Shown here one piece after another: positions 17,366 through 25,923 of a stretch of 64,000 nt of DNA (within the stretch, counting starts at the first letter, position 1; every line of letters starts with the position of its first letter). The notes below the pieces were generated by a model. The model ran no database searches and was not told where the DNA came from. It saw only the letters and a list, made by a program, of their open reading frames with translations. A program made the translations under genes and the position numbers. This DNA is from JADFDG01 sp965232985. Lineage in GTDB: Bacteria > Pseudomonadota > Gammaproteobacteria > Pseudomonadales > JADFDG01. The stretch lies in the NCBI GenBank assembly GCA_965232985.1, contig CBDDRC010000042.1, positions 186,001-250,000 on the forward strand, written 5' to 3'.

Positions 17366-18235
17366 TCACTGCCGGTTGTAGGCCCGGCGCCGGTACAGCC
17401 CGAACACCATGCCGAGCGCGCTGCCGGCGAGCAGGCCGGACAAGTGGGCGGTATTGGCCACCGGGCCGACCAGGCCGGTGAAGCCCAGTACCATCCAGAT
17501 CAGCATGAAGTTCACGATCGCCGGGCGTAGCCGGTAACCGGCAGCAGGATTGATGGCGCCGTACAGCCACAGATAGCCGATCAGCCCATAGATCACGCCC
17601 GACAAGCCACCGAAATTGACACCGCCAACATAATACTGAGCGGTGTTGCTGACCAGGCCGATACCGAGAGTGAGCATCGTCAACTGAAACGAACTCTGAT
17701 AGCGCTCGATGATGCCGCCAAGCATCCACCACCAGAGCAGATTGAACACCAGGTGAACGCCGCCGAAGTGCAAAAAGATCGGCGTAATCACCCGCCAAGG
17801 CTGCTCGGTGGAAAAGGGGCTGCTGCCCTCGATCAGCGGAAACAACAGCGTATTTACCGCCGCCATACGCTCGCCAAACCCGGTGTACACCCCAACCGCA
17901 AGACAGATAAACAGTATCGCCAGCGTGACCGGGCCGCGCGAGCGCAGCAACACCGTCGGCGCCAGATCGCCCGCACCACCATAACGCCGCGTAACGTCCT
18001 CGACATCGCCGGCCGGCGGCGGCGCCTGCCACGACGCGGCAAAATAACGCGGATGCGCCGGCTCCGCACGGAAGCGCGCCAGCTCCTGCCGGACGCGATC
18101 CAATTGCGCCTCGTCGTCAACCCACAGCTCCACCGCGTTTTCGCTGCGCTCCATGCGGTGCACGAGCGACTCTTTGCGCAGGTAATCGCTGAAGGCGTGC
18201 GCCATGCGCAGGTTGTCGAAACGGGCAAGCATCAT
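17366..18235 (-). CDS. glpG: Rhomboid intramembrane serine protease GlpG
   Basis: 289 residues. The N-terminal cytoplasmic domain (1-90) matches GlpG, followed by six hydrophobic segments. Landmarks are HFGGVHLVFNLLWWWMLGG (conserved His/Asn and WR-like loop), the catalytic Ser212 in GGLSGVIYG and His264 in TAHLSGLLAG, 52 residues apart as in E. coli GlpG (Ser201/His254). GlpG cleaves transmembrane substrates within the inner membrane. GGAG lies 8 nt before the first of two tandem ATGs. Its start overlaps the end of the upstream peptidase gene by 4 nt. Confidence 0.93.
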   Translation of the reverse strand: MMLARFDNLRMAHAFSDYLRKESLVHRMERSENAVELWVDDEAQLDRVRQELARFRAEPAHPRYFAASWQAPPPAGDVEDVTRRYGGAGDLAPTVLLRSRGPVTLAILFICLAVGVYTGFGERMAAVNTLLFPLIEGSSPFSTEQPWRVITPIFLHFGGVHLVFNLLWWWMLGGIIERYQSSFQLTMLTLGIGLVSNTAQYYVGGVNFGGLSGVIYGLIGYLWLYGAINPAAGYRLRPAIVNFMLIWMVLGFTGLVGPVANTAHLSGLLAGSALGMVFGLYRRRAYNRQ

Positions 18236-19341
18236 GGCAATGTCTCCTCGTGGAACGAAGCCTGCTGAGCAGTCGCAGGGAGCATGGCATGCAACAGGGT
18301 ATCGCGTTCCACACGCGGCAGTTTTGCAAGCGCGCGCACGGTGCGATAGAACGCCGCGAGATCACCGCCCTGAGCACGCAACAGCGCCGCAAACGCCGGC
18401 ACCTGTTGTTCGTAGGTGGCAACGGCGTTCAGTTGCGCGTTGTTCAACCCGGCAGCGAACCAATCGGCATGCGGGCAGTTACGGCGGACATCGCCGCCTT
18501 GCAGCGCCGGAATCGTCGCGCATTTTGCCAGGTAGGCAGCCGGTGCAGCGGCAAGAATCTCGCGTTTGCGCGCCCGCCTGGCGGTATCGTCGAGCGGCGA
18601 AACATACACCGCCTCCAGCTGGCGACGGACGTCGAGGGCGACGGACGTCAACAATGCCTGCTGTGCTTCGAACTGGCGGATTACGGCACTTTTATCCAGC
18701 TCGCCGCGCGCAGCAAGCCAGCGCGCCAGACCTTCGTCGGCAACCGCCGAGGCGAAACTCTCGTTGAACGTCGTGTCGTCTTTCACGTAAAGCACCGCGT
18801 GAGCCAACTCGTGAAACAGCACCATCGCCAGGAGCTCATCGGGATAGGTGGTGAGCACGCTGGTGACCGGATCATCAAGCAGACCCAGCGAGGAGAAGGC
18901 CGACACGCTGCCGACATATGTATCAAAGCCCTGCGCAGCGAGCTTGCCGGCATATTTGCGTGCATCGCCCTCATCGAAATAGGCGCGGTATTCGACGCAG
19001 ATGGCGCCGAGCAGGTAGCACCAGCGATGCGCATCGAGCGACAGCTCCGGCGCAGCAAACACACTCCACAACAGGTTCGGCGACTCCAGCTGCACGTAAT
19101 CGCGGTATTGGCCGCGCACCGGTAACTGCAACTCGGTTTTCGCGAAAGCGGTGATTTGCGGCACCAGTTCCAACCGGCGGCGGACTACCGGATCGAGATC
19201 CGGTTTTGCGAGTACCCGGACGATCGGCTCGCGTGCGCCATAGAAGTGCCATTGCCCGACGATGCCCTGCCGGTAATAGCCCAGCGTCTCGCACCCGGCG
19301 AGCCCACAGACCAGCAGCAAGGCAACACAAAACCGCATCAC
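18232..19341 (-). CDS. Putative lipoprotein aminopeptidase with HELAH motif
   Basis: 369 residues with a lipoprotein signal ending LVCGLAGC (Cys17). HELAH at 177-181 with a downstream Glu in NESFASAV (about 194) is a zinc-peptidase site of the gluzincin type, found in a conserved family annotated as putative aminopeptidase. Residues 20-170 are an N-terminal extension, and a C-terminal helical region carries cysteines near CATIPALQGGDVRRNCPH. As a lipoprotein it should face the periplasm. It sits between efpL and glpG with 4-nt overlaps on both sides, so all three are translated as a unit; the substrate is unknown. Confidence 0.82.
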   Translation of the reverse strand: MMRFCVALLLVCGLAGCETLGYYRQGIVGQWHFYGAREPIVRVLAKPDLDPVVRRRLELVPQITAFAKTELQLPVRGQYRDYVQLESPNLLWSVFAAPELSLDAHRWCYLLGAICVEYRAYFDEGDARKYAGKLAAQGFDTYVGSVSAFSSLGLLDDPVTSVLTTYPDELLAMVLFHELAHAVLYVKDDTTFNESFASAVADEGLARWLAARGELDKSAVIRQFEAQQALLTSVALDVRRQLEAVYVSPLDDTARRARKREILAAAPAAYLAKCATIPALQGGDVRRNCPHADWFAAGLNNAQLNAVATYEQQVPAFAALLRAQGGDLAAFYRTVRALAKLPRVERDTLLHAMLPATAQQASFHEETLP

Positions 19342-19907
19342 TCGGCGCGCCCCGTGAAGCGTTTCTCGCTGGTGTGGATACGCACTTTTTCGCCGGTTTC
19401 GAGGTAATCCGGCACCTGCACGACGAGGCCGGTGACAAAATGCGCCGGCTTGCTGCGCGAGGTCGCCGACGCGCCCTTCAGTGGCGGCGGCGTGTCGGTG
19501 ATCACCATCTCGACAGTCGATGGCAATTCGAGGCCAATCGGCAGGTCGTCCACCCTGAGCACCTGGCAGCCATCAATACCTTCAACAAGAAACGGCAGTT
19601 CGTCCTCGATGTCGACGGACGCAAAACGATATTCACTGAAGTCCTCGTCGTCCATGAACACGTACGCATCGCCATCGACATATGAAAACGTTACTTTGTG
19701 GCGGGTGAGATCGACAGTTTTCAGCAGGTCGTCGCCCTTGAACGTCTCCATGTGCTTGAGCTTGGTCTGCACGTTGGAGAAGCGCATCTTGTAGAGTGTG
19801 GCCGCCCCCCGCGCCGACGGGTTCTGCACCTCGATCTCGCGCACGACCAACAACTGACCATTGATTTCAACCACATCGGCGCGCTTGATTTCATTGGCCC
19901 GGGGCAT
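19338..19907 (-). CDS. efpL: Elongation factor P-like protein EfpL (YeiP)
   Basis: 189 residues matching EfpL/YeiP rather than EF-P: it starts MPRANEIKRADVV and has the EfpL loop NPSARGAATLYKMRF with Arg33 at the tip, where EF-P carries a modified Lys. The three beta-barrel domains and C-terminal KVRIHTSEKRFTGRAE are complete. EfpL relieves ribosome stalling at proline-rich and some other motifs without post-translational modification of the tip. I start it at 19907 because GGAG lies 6 nt upstream; an in-frame ATG at 19919 is less likely. It leads a three-gene operon with a lipoprotein peptidase and glpG. Confidence 0.95.
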   Translation of the reverse strand: MPRANEIKRADVVEINGQLLVVREIEVQNPSARGAATLYKMRFSNVQTKLKHMETFKGDDLLKTVDLTRHKVTFSYVDGDAYVFMDDEDFSEYRFASVDIEDELPFLVEGIDGCQVLRVDDLPIGLELPSTVEMVITDTPPPLKGASATSRSKPAHFVTGLVVQVPDYLETGEKVRIHTSEKRFTGRAE

Positions 19908-20152
19908 ACGGGACTCCATTCGGGTGTTGATATCGGGGTGGTAATGCGCAGGAGTAATGCGGGTAACGCAAGCCCGTCATTCTAGCGTATGGCCCCTGCT
20001 ACCCCGGCAAGTGACGGGCCAGATCGCCTGCACAGGTCGCCACCTGCTGGCGCAGCGCCGGCACTGACGGCACAATCCGAGCCGCACCCGATCGGGCCAC
20101 TGCCATGCGGTGGTTTGTGTGCCCCTCAAGCCACTCAACACGGAGAACACTG

Positions 20153-21772
20153 ATGTTCAGTCACATGATGGATCGCCCGTTGCTCATTTCGTCCCTGCTG
20201 GCCCATGCGGTGCAGAACCACCCGCAGGCGCAAATCGTCACCCGCCGCGTCGAGGGCGATTTTCACCAGTACACCTGGGCTGATGCGGCACGGCGCGCCG
20301 CGCAGATAGCCAACGCCCTCACCGCCCTGGGTGTGCAACGTGGCGAGCGCATCGGCACGCTGGCCTGGAACACCTACCGCCACCTCGAACTGTATTTCGG
20401 CGTATCCGGCATGGGTGCGGTGCTGCATACCGTCAACCCGCGACTGTTCCCCGAGCAGGTCAGCTGGATCGTCAATCACGCCGCAGATCGCTTCCTGTTC
20501 GTCGATCTCACCTTCCTGCCGCTGCTCGAATCGATCGCCGCCCAATTGCAGAGCGTCGAAAAAATCGTGGTGATGACCGACCGCGCCACCATGCCGAAGG
20601 TGAATTTGCCGAACGCAATCTGCTACGAAGAACTGATCGCCGCCGAATCGGCTGATTACCTCTGGCCGGAATTCGACGAGCAAACACCCGCAGCGCTCTG
20701 CTACACCTCCGGCACTACCGGCAATCCGAAAGGCGTGATGTTCACGCATCGCTCAACCGTGCTGCATGCGTTCGGCGGCGCCGCGCGCAACGCGCTCAAC
20801 ATCGGCTGCGATGCAGTGATCCTGCCGGTGGTGCCGATGTTCCACGTCAATGCCTGGGGCATGCCCTATGCTGCCGCGATGACCGGCGCAAAGCTCGCCT
20901 TCCCCGGCCCGGCACTCGACGGCAAGAGCCTGCACGAGTTGATCGAACGCGAAAAAGTGACGCTGGCGCTCGGCGTCCCGACGGTGTGGCTTGGCCTGCT
21001 GAATTATCTCGACTCGATCAATGCGCGCCTCACCACGGTGAAAAACGTGGTGGTCGGTGGTTCGGCGGCGCCGTTGTCGATGATCCGCGCTTTCGACCAG
21101 AAACACGGCGCGTTCCTCGTTCATGCCTGGGGCATGACCGAGATGAGCCCACTGGGCACTGTCAATGCGGCCACCGCCGAACTGATGGCGCTGCCGGCGG
21201 AAGAACGTTATGCCCGCCAGGCAAAACAGGGCCGGCCGGTGTTCGGTGTGGAGATGAAGATCGTCGACGATGCTGGCACCGAATTGCCGCGCAACGGCAA
21301 AACGTTCGGCCGGCTGTTGGTGCGCGGCCCCTGGATCGTCGGCAAGTATTACCTGAACGAGGACATGTCCTCGTTTGAAAACGGCTGGTTCGACACCGGC
21401 GATGTCGCCACGATCGATGAGCGCAACACCATGCAGATCGTCGACCGCAAAAAGGATGTGATCAAATCCGGTGGCGAGTGGATCAGTTCGATCGATCTGG
21501 AAAACGTCGCCGTCGGTCATCCGGCTGTGAAAGAAGCCTGCGTGATCGGCGTTGCCCACCCGAAGTGGGACGAACGGCCGTTGCTGCTGTGCATCCTCAA
21601 GGACAACCACACCAGCACGAAGGAAGAAATCCTGGAATTTCTCGCCGGTCACGTGGCGAAATTCTGGCTGCCGGACGATGTCTTGTTCGTGAAGGAGCTG
21701 CCGCATACGGCGACGGGAAAATTGCTCAAGATCGAGTTGCGCAAACAATATGCCGGGCATTTGATGAAGTAG
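20153..21772 (+). CDS. Fatty acid/medium-chain acyl-CoA synthetase (AMP-forming)
   Basis: Adenylate-forming enzyme of 539 residues. It carries the ATP-binding motif YTSGTTGNPKGVMFTHRS, the WGMTEMSPLG motif, FDTGDVATID and the hinge DRKKDVIKSGGEWIS, plus the C-terminal catalytic Lys in TATGKLLKIELRKQY. It therefore activates a carboxylic acid as acyl-adenylate and then CoA thioester. The sequence pattern resembles long-chain and medium-chain FadD-type ligases; the chain length is not decided. Start ATG 20153 has GGAG 7 nt upstream, better than the in-frame ATG at 20105. It converges on the ATP-grasp-like gene. Confidence 0.92.
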   Translation: MFSHMMDRPLLISSLLAHAVQNHPQAQIVTRRVEGDFHQYTWADAARRAAQIANALTALGVQRGERIGTLAWNTYRHLELYFGVSGMGAVLHTVNPRLFPEQVSWIVNHAADRFLFVDLTFLPLLESIAAQLQSVEKIVVMTDRATMPKVNLPNAICYEELIAAESADYLWPEFDEQTPAALCYTSGTTGNPKGVMFTHRSTVLHAFGGAARNALNIGCDAVILPVVPMFHVNAWGMPYAAAMTGAKLAFPGPALDGKSLHELIEREKVTLALGVPTVWLGLLNYLDSINARLTTVKNVVVGGSAAPLSMIRAFDQKHGAFLVHAWGMTEMSPLGTVNAATAELMALPAEERYARQAKQGRPVFGVEMKIVDDAGTELPRNGKTFGRLLVRGPWIVGKYYLNEDMSSFENGWFDTGDVATIDERNTMQIVDRKKDVIKSGGEWISSIDLENVAVGHPAVKEACVIGVAHPKWDERPLLLCILKDNHTSTKEEILEFLAGHVAKFWLPDDVLFVKELPHTATGKLLKIELRKQYAGHLMK

Positions 21773-21780
21773 CCGCGCCC

Positions 21781-21801
21781 GCGGCGCCTGCCCGGCGCCG
21801 C
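21781..21801. terminator. GC-rich hairpin between convergent genes
   Basis: GCGGCGCC (21781-21788) and GGCGCCGC (21794-21801) form a perfect 8-bp stem with a 5-nt loop in the 30-nt gap between the acyl-CoA ligase stop and the ATP-grasp stop. It has no T-run, so it may slow polymerase from either side rather than be a classical terminator. Confidence 0.45.
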
Positions 21802-21802
21802 G

Positions 21803-23152
21803 TTACCCCGGCACCGCAAACACCGCCGCAAAACCGCCGCCGGGCGTGCGGAAATTGGTCGTCTGCCCCTGGTACAGACGCGCGCTCACCAACTGCACGC
21901 GTCCGTCATAGACGTAGTTGCGAATATCGATTTTCAGTGCCTTGGGCTGCCCATCGACCAGCAGTTGCCGCTCGCTGGGCGGCACCAGCGCCTGCGCGAC
22001 ATAACCGCCATCATGGCCGGCGGCAAGAATTTCCTGCCACTTGCCGCGCGTGAGTTTGTCGCCACGATAGGCCGCCTTGCTGCCGTAACCGGCAGCCGGC
22101 TTGAAAAACCACTGCTTGCGAGCGAGCCAAAGCGCTGCCGCGCTGTCGGCCGATACCTGCACCGTATGCGGAATACCCGCCTGCAGCGCCGCTATCGTAT
22201 CGGCATTGACGCCAAGTACGGACAGCGCAACAGCATCCGTGAGCGTTACCAGATTGCGCTTGTCGGCATAAAGCGCATGCGCGCGCGGATGCGGTGAGAC
22301 AACGGCAAGATCTTCTCGCCAGGCTTGCGCCAGTGCCGCATGACGCGATTCGTCGAGGGCAAAATCGGTGAGGCGGTTATAGACGAAATCGATACGCTGC
22401 GTGCCGGAAAACAGCGCACCATCACGAACGAACAGCGTTGCCGCATCGACGATGCACGCGGTGATGCCATGCGCGGCAAGCAGCGCGACAAACCGATCGA
22501 ATTCCGGATAGAGGTATTGCGCCGCCGGCTCATCATCAACAATGGCAACGACACCGAGCGGCTGCTCGCCACGCGCCAAGCGCCATTCCTCGCGAAACAT
22601 CGCGACCATCCCGAGAAGTGCCGTCGTGCCGCCTGCGCCGGACACTTCCGCCAACAACGCCTGCTCGACTTCGCTGCAGCAGGCAATCTGCGCCGCGCGC
22701 AAGGCAACATTGAGCAGGGCACCGCCGGCATTGGTGTTTATCTCGATCAGTTGCGGCCCGGTTGCACCCAAGTGAAAGTCATAGCCGAGAAACATCCCGC
22801 GCGCGGCTGTTGCGACCTGCGCATGGGCACCGGCACGGCCGAGCGCCATGGCCTGCCAGGCAGGCAACGCCACAACCTGTTCGATCGCGGCGATGGTTCG
22901 CGCCATGCAAACGAGTTGCTCGGGCGCGACGAATACCGCACTGTCGGCAAACAGATGCGGATGTGTCGTGAGCAACCCGGCCAGCGCGAGGGGATCGCCA
23001 CTCAAGCCTAGCGCAGTGGTGAGCCGCGCCCGATCAACCGTGATGCACTGACAGTCGCTGTTCAACTGCACGGCAACGCCGGTCTGCGCCGGCGCGCAGG
23101 ACCTCAATGCATTGTCCTTCATACCGCTGTCATTCATGCCATGGCCATTCAT
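21803..23152 (-). CDS. ATP-grasp-like protein of unknown substrate
   Basis: 449 residues. An ATP-grasp-type pattern is visible: FLGYDFHLGATGPQLIEINTNAGGAL (residues about 110-140), the conserved Glu-X-Asn metal pair in EINTNAGG, then a C-terminal half with KPAAGYGSKAAYRGD (a glycine-rich nucleotide loop), GGYVAQALVPPSE, KIDIRNYVYDGRVQLVSARL and TNFRTPGGGF. The order (EINTNAGG early, Gly loop late) suggests a circularly permuted ATP-grasp. Such folds ligate carboxyl groups to amines or thiols. The start overlaps the TrmH-type gene stop by 4 nt, implying coupled translation. I cannot name the family. Confidence 0.68.
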   Translation of the reverse strand: MNGHGMNDSGMKDNALRSCAPAQTGVAVQLNSDCQCITVDRARLTTALGLSGDPLALAGLLTTHPHLFADSAVFVAPEQLVCMARTIAAIEQVVALPAWQAMALGRAGAHAQVATAARGMFLGYDFHLGATGPQLIEINTNAGGALLNVALRAAQIACCSEVEQALLAEVSGAGGTTALLGMVAMFREEWRLARGEQPLGVVAIVDDEPAAQYLYPEFDRFVALLAAHGITACIVDAATLFVRDGALFSGTQRIDFVYNRLTDFALDESRHAALAQAWREDLAVVSPHPRAHALYADKRNLVTLTDAVALSVLGVNADTIAALQAGIPHTVQVSADSAAALWLARKQWFFKPAAGYGSKAAYRGDKLTRGKWQEILAAGHDGGYVAQALVPPSERQLLVDGQPKALKIDIRNYVYDGRVQLVSARLYQGQTTNFRTPGGGFAAVFAVPG

Positions 23153-24087
23153 GAAGGTGCCGACGACAACCCGTGCTGCCGCCACCATTCGCCCACCAGA
23201 ATGCCCGCCGCTACGCTGACGTTGAGGCTCTCGACACGACCGGTACCGGAAATGCGCACGCAGGCATCGCCACCGGCGAGCAGCGGGCCGCTCAGGCCGG
23301 TGCTTTCCTCGCCGAACAGCAGCAGTGCGCGCGCTGGCAAGACCGTGCGGTAAACGTCATCACCCTTGTGACTCGACGTGGTGACAATGCCCCAGCCGGC
23401 AGCGCGAAATGCGCGCACCGCGCCGGCGAAATCCGGCGCATCCAGCACTTCGACAAATTCGGCACCGCCCTCGGCGGTACGCACTGCCGCACCGCCGGCA
23501 AGCACCCTGGCGTCCGGCACGATGACCGCCTCGATGCCAAAATGCGCCGCGACGCGCAGGATTGCGCCCAGATTATGCGGATTGCCGACATTCTCCAGCG
23601 CCAGCACACAACTGCGCCGGGCGTGACGATTGGCTTCGAGCCACAGCGCCGCCGGGCGCGGCGGCTCGGCACGCACCAGCAGGCAGACGCCTTCGTGGTG
23701 ACCGGAACCGGTGATGCGCTCCATTTCGGCGTCGGTGACCAGATGATAGGCACGCCGCTCCTGGGCGAGCCACTTCATCAGCGCGGCAAAATGGCGCCGA
23801 CCGACCGGCTCGGTAAAATACGCGCGGATGATTTTTTCGCGCCGGTGCGCAAAAAAAGCACGGCAGGCATTAACGCCATGCAGACGGACTTCACGTACAG
23901 CGTTCGCCGCCGCCCCTTCATTGCCGTTCCTGTCGTCGGGATCCTGAACGGCACGTGGCCGGCGCACCGCTGAGCGTGGCGAGTGTTTGGCCGCCACAGG
24001 CGATGCCGGCCGCTCACCCGGACGCGGCCCCCGCGGGGGGCTGCCGCCACCGGATCGTCCACCACCGTTGCCACGCCGCTCACTCAT
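23149..24087 (-). CDS. TrmH/SpoU-family RNA 2'-O-methyltransferase (YfiF-like)
   Basis: A 312-residue SPOUT methylase. The three family motifs are present: NVGNPHNLGAILR (motif 1), LLLFGEESTGLS (motif 2) and SLNVSVAAGIL (motif 3), which build the knotted SAM site. In front is a basic, Gly/Arg/Pro-rich disordered tail of about 60 residues, then a substrate-binding domain. This layout resembles E. coli YfiF. The RNA target is not known. I start it at 24087 (MSERRGNGG), with AAGG 9 nt upstream; ATG 24093 is two codons earlier. The coding frame extends further upstream but without a plausible start context. Confidence 0.85.
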   Translation of the reverse strand: MSERRGNGGGRSGGGSPPRGPRPGERPASPVAAKHSPRSAVRRPRAVQDPDDRNGNEGAAANAVREVRLHGVNACRAFFAHRREKIIRAYFTEPVGRRHFAALMKWLAQERRAYHLVTDAEMERITGSGHHEGVCLLVRAEPPRPAALWLEANRHARRSCVLALENVGNPHNLGAILRVAAHFGIEAVIVPDARVLAGGAAVRTAEGGAEFVEVLDAPDFAGAVRAFRAAGWGIVTTSSHKGDDVYRTVLPARALLLFGEESTGLSGPLLAGGDACVRISGTGRVESLNVSVAAGILVGEWWRQHGLSSAPS

Positions 24088-24238
24088 CGCCATGCACCTT
24101 GAGGAATCCGCACAAACGCCGCGATTGTAACAGCGCCGGCCGGCCGCACCGACGCCACGCCAGACCAACGCTCCTACGGACAAGTGCTCTGCTAAACTCC
24201 GGCGCAACCACTTGCCCGCCCATACCATCCCGATCGCC

Positions 24239-24943
24239 ATGCGCATCCATTGCCTGCAGCACGTCCCGTTCGAGACCCCGGCCGCCATCGCCGACTGGGC
24301 GCGCGCGCGCGGCCATCGGATCGACACCACACTGATGCACGACGCCGCCGTGCTGCCACGTTTGCAGGACATCGACATGCTGGTACTGATGGGCGGCCCG
24401 ATGAGCGTACACGACACCGCCACGCTGCCCTGGCTTGCCGATGAGAAACAGTATCTCGCCCGTGCGCTTGGTCTCGGCAAACGCGTGCTCGGCGTCTGCC
24501 TCGGCGCGCAACTGATCGCCGACGTACTTGGCGCGCCAGTGACACGCAACCGCCACCGGGAAATCGGCTGGTTCCCCTTGTTGCGCACGCCGGGCCTGTC
24601 GCCGCGACTGGCTGGCCTGCTGCCGTCGTCGTTCAACGCATTCCACTGGCATGGCGAAACTTTTTCCCTGCCGGCGGGCGCCACGCTGCTGGCCTCGTCG
24701 GCGGCGTGCGTCAACCAGGCGTTCGCCATCGGCGAGCAGATCCTTGGTCTGCAATTTCACCTTGAAACAACACCCGAAGGCGCCCGGGAACTGCTCACCC
24801 ATTGCGCAGCCGAACTGTCGGCGACGCCGTATGTCCAGGCGGCATCCGAGCTGATCGCCCAACCACAACGCTTCAGCGCCGCGCAGATCACGCTTGAACG
24901 GCTGCTTGATGGATTCTTTCCTGCCACCGATGCGCGGCGCTGA
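24239..24943 (+). CDS. Class I glutamine amidotransferase-like protein
   Basis: 234 residues beginning MRIHCLQHVPFETPAAIADW. The triad is intact: Cys in VLGVCLGAQLIAD (nucleophile elbow), and His and Glu in GLQFHLETTPEG. MGGPMSVHD is the oxyanion loop. Stand-alone members of this family hydrolyse glutamine or cleave gamma-glutamyl compounds; in E. coli relatives are linked to polyamine or GMP synthesis, but no partner synthase is adjacent here. It is divergent from the TrmH-type gene and followed 28 nt later by the Kunitz lipoprotein. Confidence 0.85.
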   Translation: MRIHCLQHVPFETPAAIADWARARGHRIDTTLMHDAAVLPRLQDIDMLVLMGGPMSVHDTATLPWLADEKQYLARALGLGKRVLGVCLGAQLIADVLGAPVTRNRHREIGWFPLLRTPGLSPRLAGLLPSSFNAFHWHGETFSLPAGATLLASSAACVNQAFAIGEQILGLQFHLETTPEGARELLTHCAAELSATPYVQAASELIAQPQRFSAAQITLERLLDGFFPATDARR

Positions 24944-24971
24944 CGCGTCGCCTGCCTGCGGAGACCTGTCC

Positions 24972-25295
24972 ATGCGCATTTTCCTGCCACTTGCCGCTGC
25001 ACTGTTCGTGCTGGCCGGTTGCAACAGCACGCCACTGCCCGATACCTGCTATGTGCAACCCTCTTCGGGCAAGTGCAAGGCAGCTTTCATGCGCTACTAC
25101 TTCGATGCGGGTGCAAATACCTGCAAGGGCTTCATCTGGGGCGGCTGCGAAGGCACGGTGCCGTTCGAAACGATGACCGCCTGCCACGCCCAGTGCATGC
25201 CGGGCCAGCCGCTGCCGGCGCAACCGGTCCTGAAGCAGCAGGCGCCCGCCCCGACACAGCCGGCGCCGGAATCCGCGCCCGGAACAGCCCCGTGA
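24972..25295 (+). CDS. Lipoprotein with a Kunitz/BPTI-type protease inhibitor domain
   Basis: A 107-residue protein. GGAG lies 8 nt before the ATG. The signal ends AALFVLAGC (Cys17), so it should be a lipoprotein. Residues 26-75 form a Kunitz domain: cysteines at 26, 35, 51, 59, 71 and 75, spacing 9-16-8-12-4 against 9-16-8-13-4 in bovine BPTI, with RYYFDAGANTC and FIWGGCEG as in animal domains. The P1 residue after the second cysteine is Lys36, followed by Ala37 exactly as in BPTI, so it should inhibit trypsin-like serine proteases. A Pro/Gln-rich tail ends the protein. Such domains are uncommon in bacteria. The stop overlaps the next gene's GTG start by GTGA. Confidence 0.9.
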   Translation: MRIFLPLAAALFVLAGCNSTPLPDTCYVQPSSGKCKAAFMRYYFDAGANTCKGFIWGGCEGTVPFETMTACHAQCMPGQPLPAQPVLKQQAPAPTQPAPESAPGTAP

Positions 25296-25846
25296 CGCGC
25301 GTATCCGCTTTGCTGCTGGTCATCGCGCTGGGCACGATGGCGGCCAGCTGCGAGCGCAAGCAGGAAACCGCAGCGGGCAATGTAACGTCGGGCGTCAGCG
25401 AGAACGATGCAGCGAATGCCACCTATGCAACGGAGAACACCGCCAGCGGCTTCATGCCACTCCAGAATGGCCACTACGAAGACAGCGATCGGGTGGTCGG
25501 TGAACTCGATGAACTCTTCGCACAAGGCGATCTCGACGGCGACGGCAGCGAAGATCGCGCCGTGCTGATTGTCACCAGTACCGGCGGCAGCGGTGTATTT
25601 GAAGAGCTCTATGTGCTGCGCCGCAGCAACGGTCAGCTCACCATATCGGCGCCGGCTTTTCTCGGCGACCGCGTCGACGTGGAGGATCTGCGCATCGAGC
25701 ACGGCGACGTCGTCGTCAAGCTGCTGGTGCAGGGTGCAAACGATCCGCTGTGCTGCCCGACCCAGCGCGTCGTCTATCGCTTCCGTCCGAGCGGCAACAC
25801 CCTGATCGAAACCACCGGCCAGCAGCGGATCTATCTCAAGGAATAG
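25292..25846 (+). CDS. Lipoprotein with LDGDG repeat-like domain and DPLCCPT motif
   Basis: 184 residues if it starts at the GTG 25292, which overlaps the Kunitz gene stop (GTGA) and gives a lipoprotein signal TRVSALLLVIALGTMAASC. The mature protein carries GDLDGDGSEDRAVLIVTSTGGSG, FLGDRVDVEDLRIEHGDVVV and NDPLCCPTQRVVYRFRPSG. These patterns recur in uncharacterised bacterial lipoproteins, and the twin-Cys DPLCCPT stretch is conserved. The role is unknown. Coupling to the Kunitz lipoprotein suggests both are made in a fixed ratio at the outer membrane. Confidence 0.82.
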   Translation: MTRVSALLLVIALGTMAASCERKQETAAGNVTSGVSENDAANATYATENTASGFMPLQNGHYEDSDRVVGELDELFAQGDLDGDGSEDRAVLIVTSTGGSGVFEELYVLRRSNGQLTISAPAFLGDRVDVEDLRIEHGDVVVKLLVQGANDPLCCPTQRVVYRFRPSGNTLIETTGQQRIYLKE

Positions 25847-25923
25847 GCGCTCGCTCACACCATGCCTATAATGCCGACAACCTCGTCGGGTCTGCCCGCT
25901 CACTGAAATTTCTTGGGCATGCC

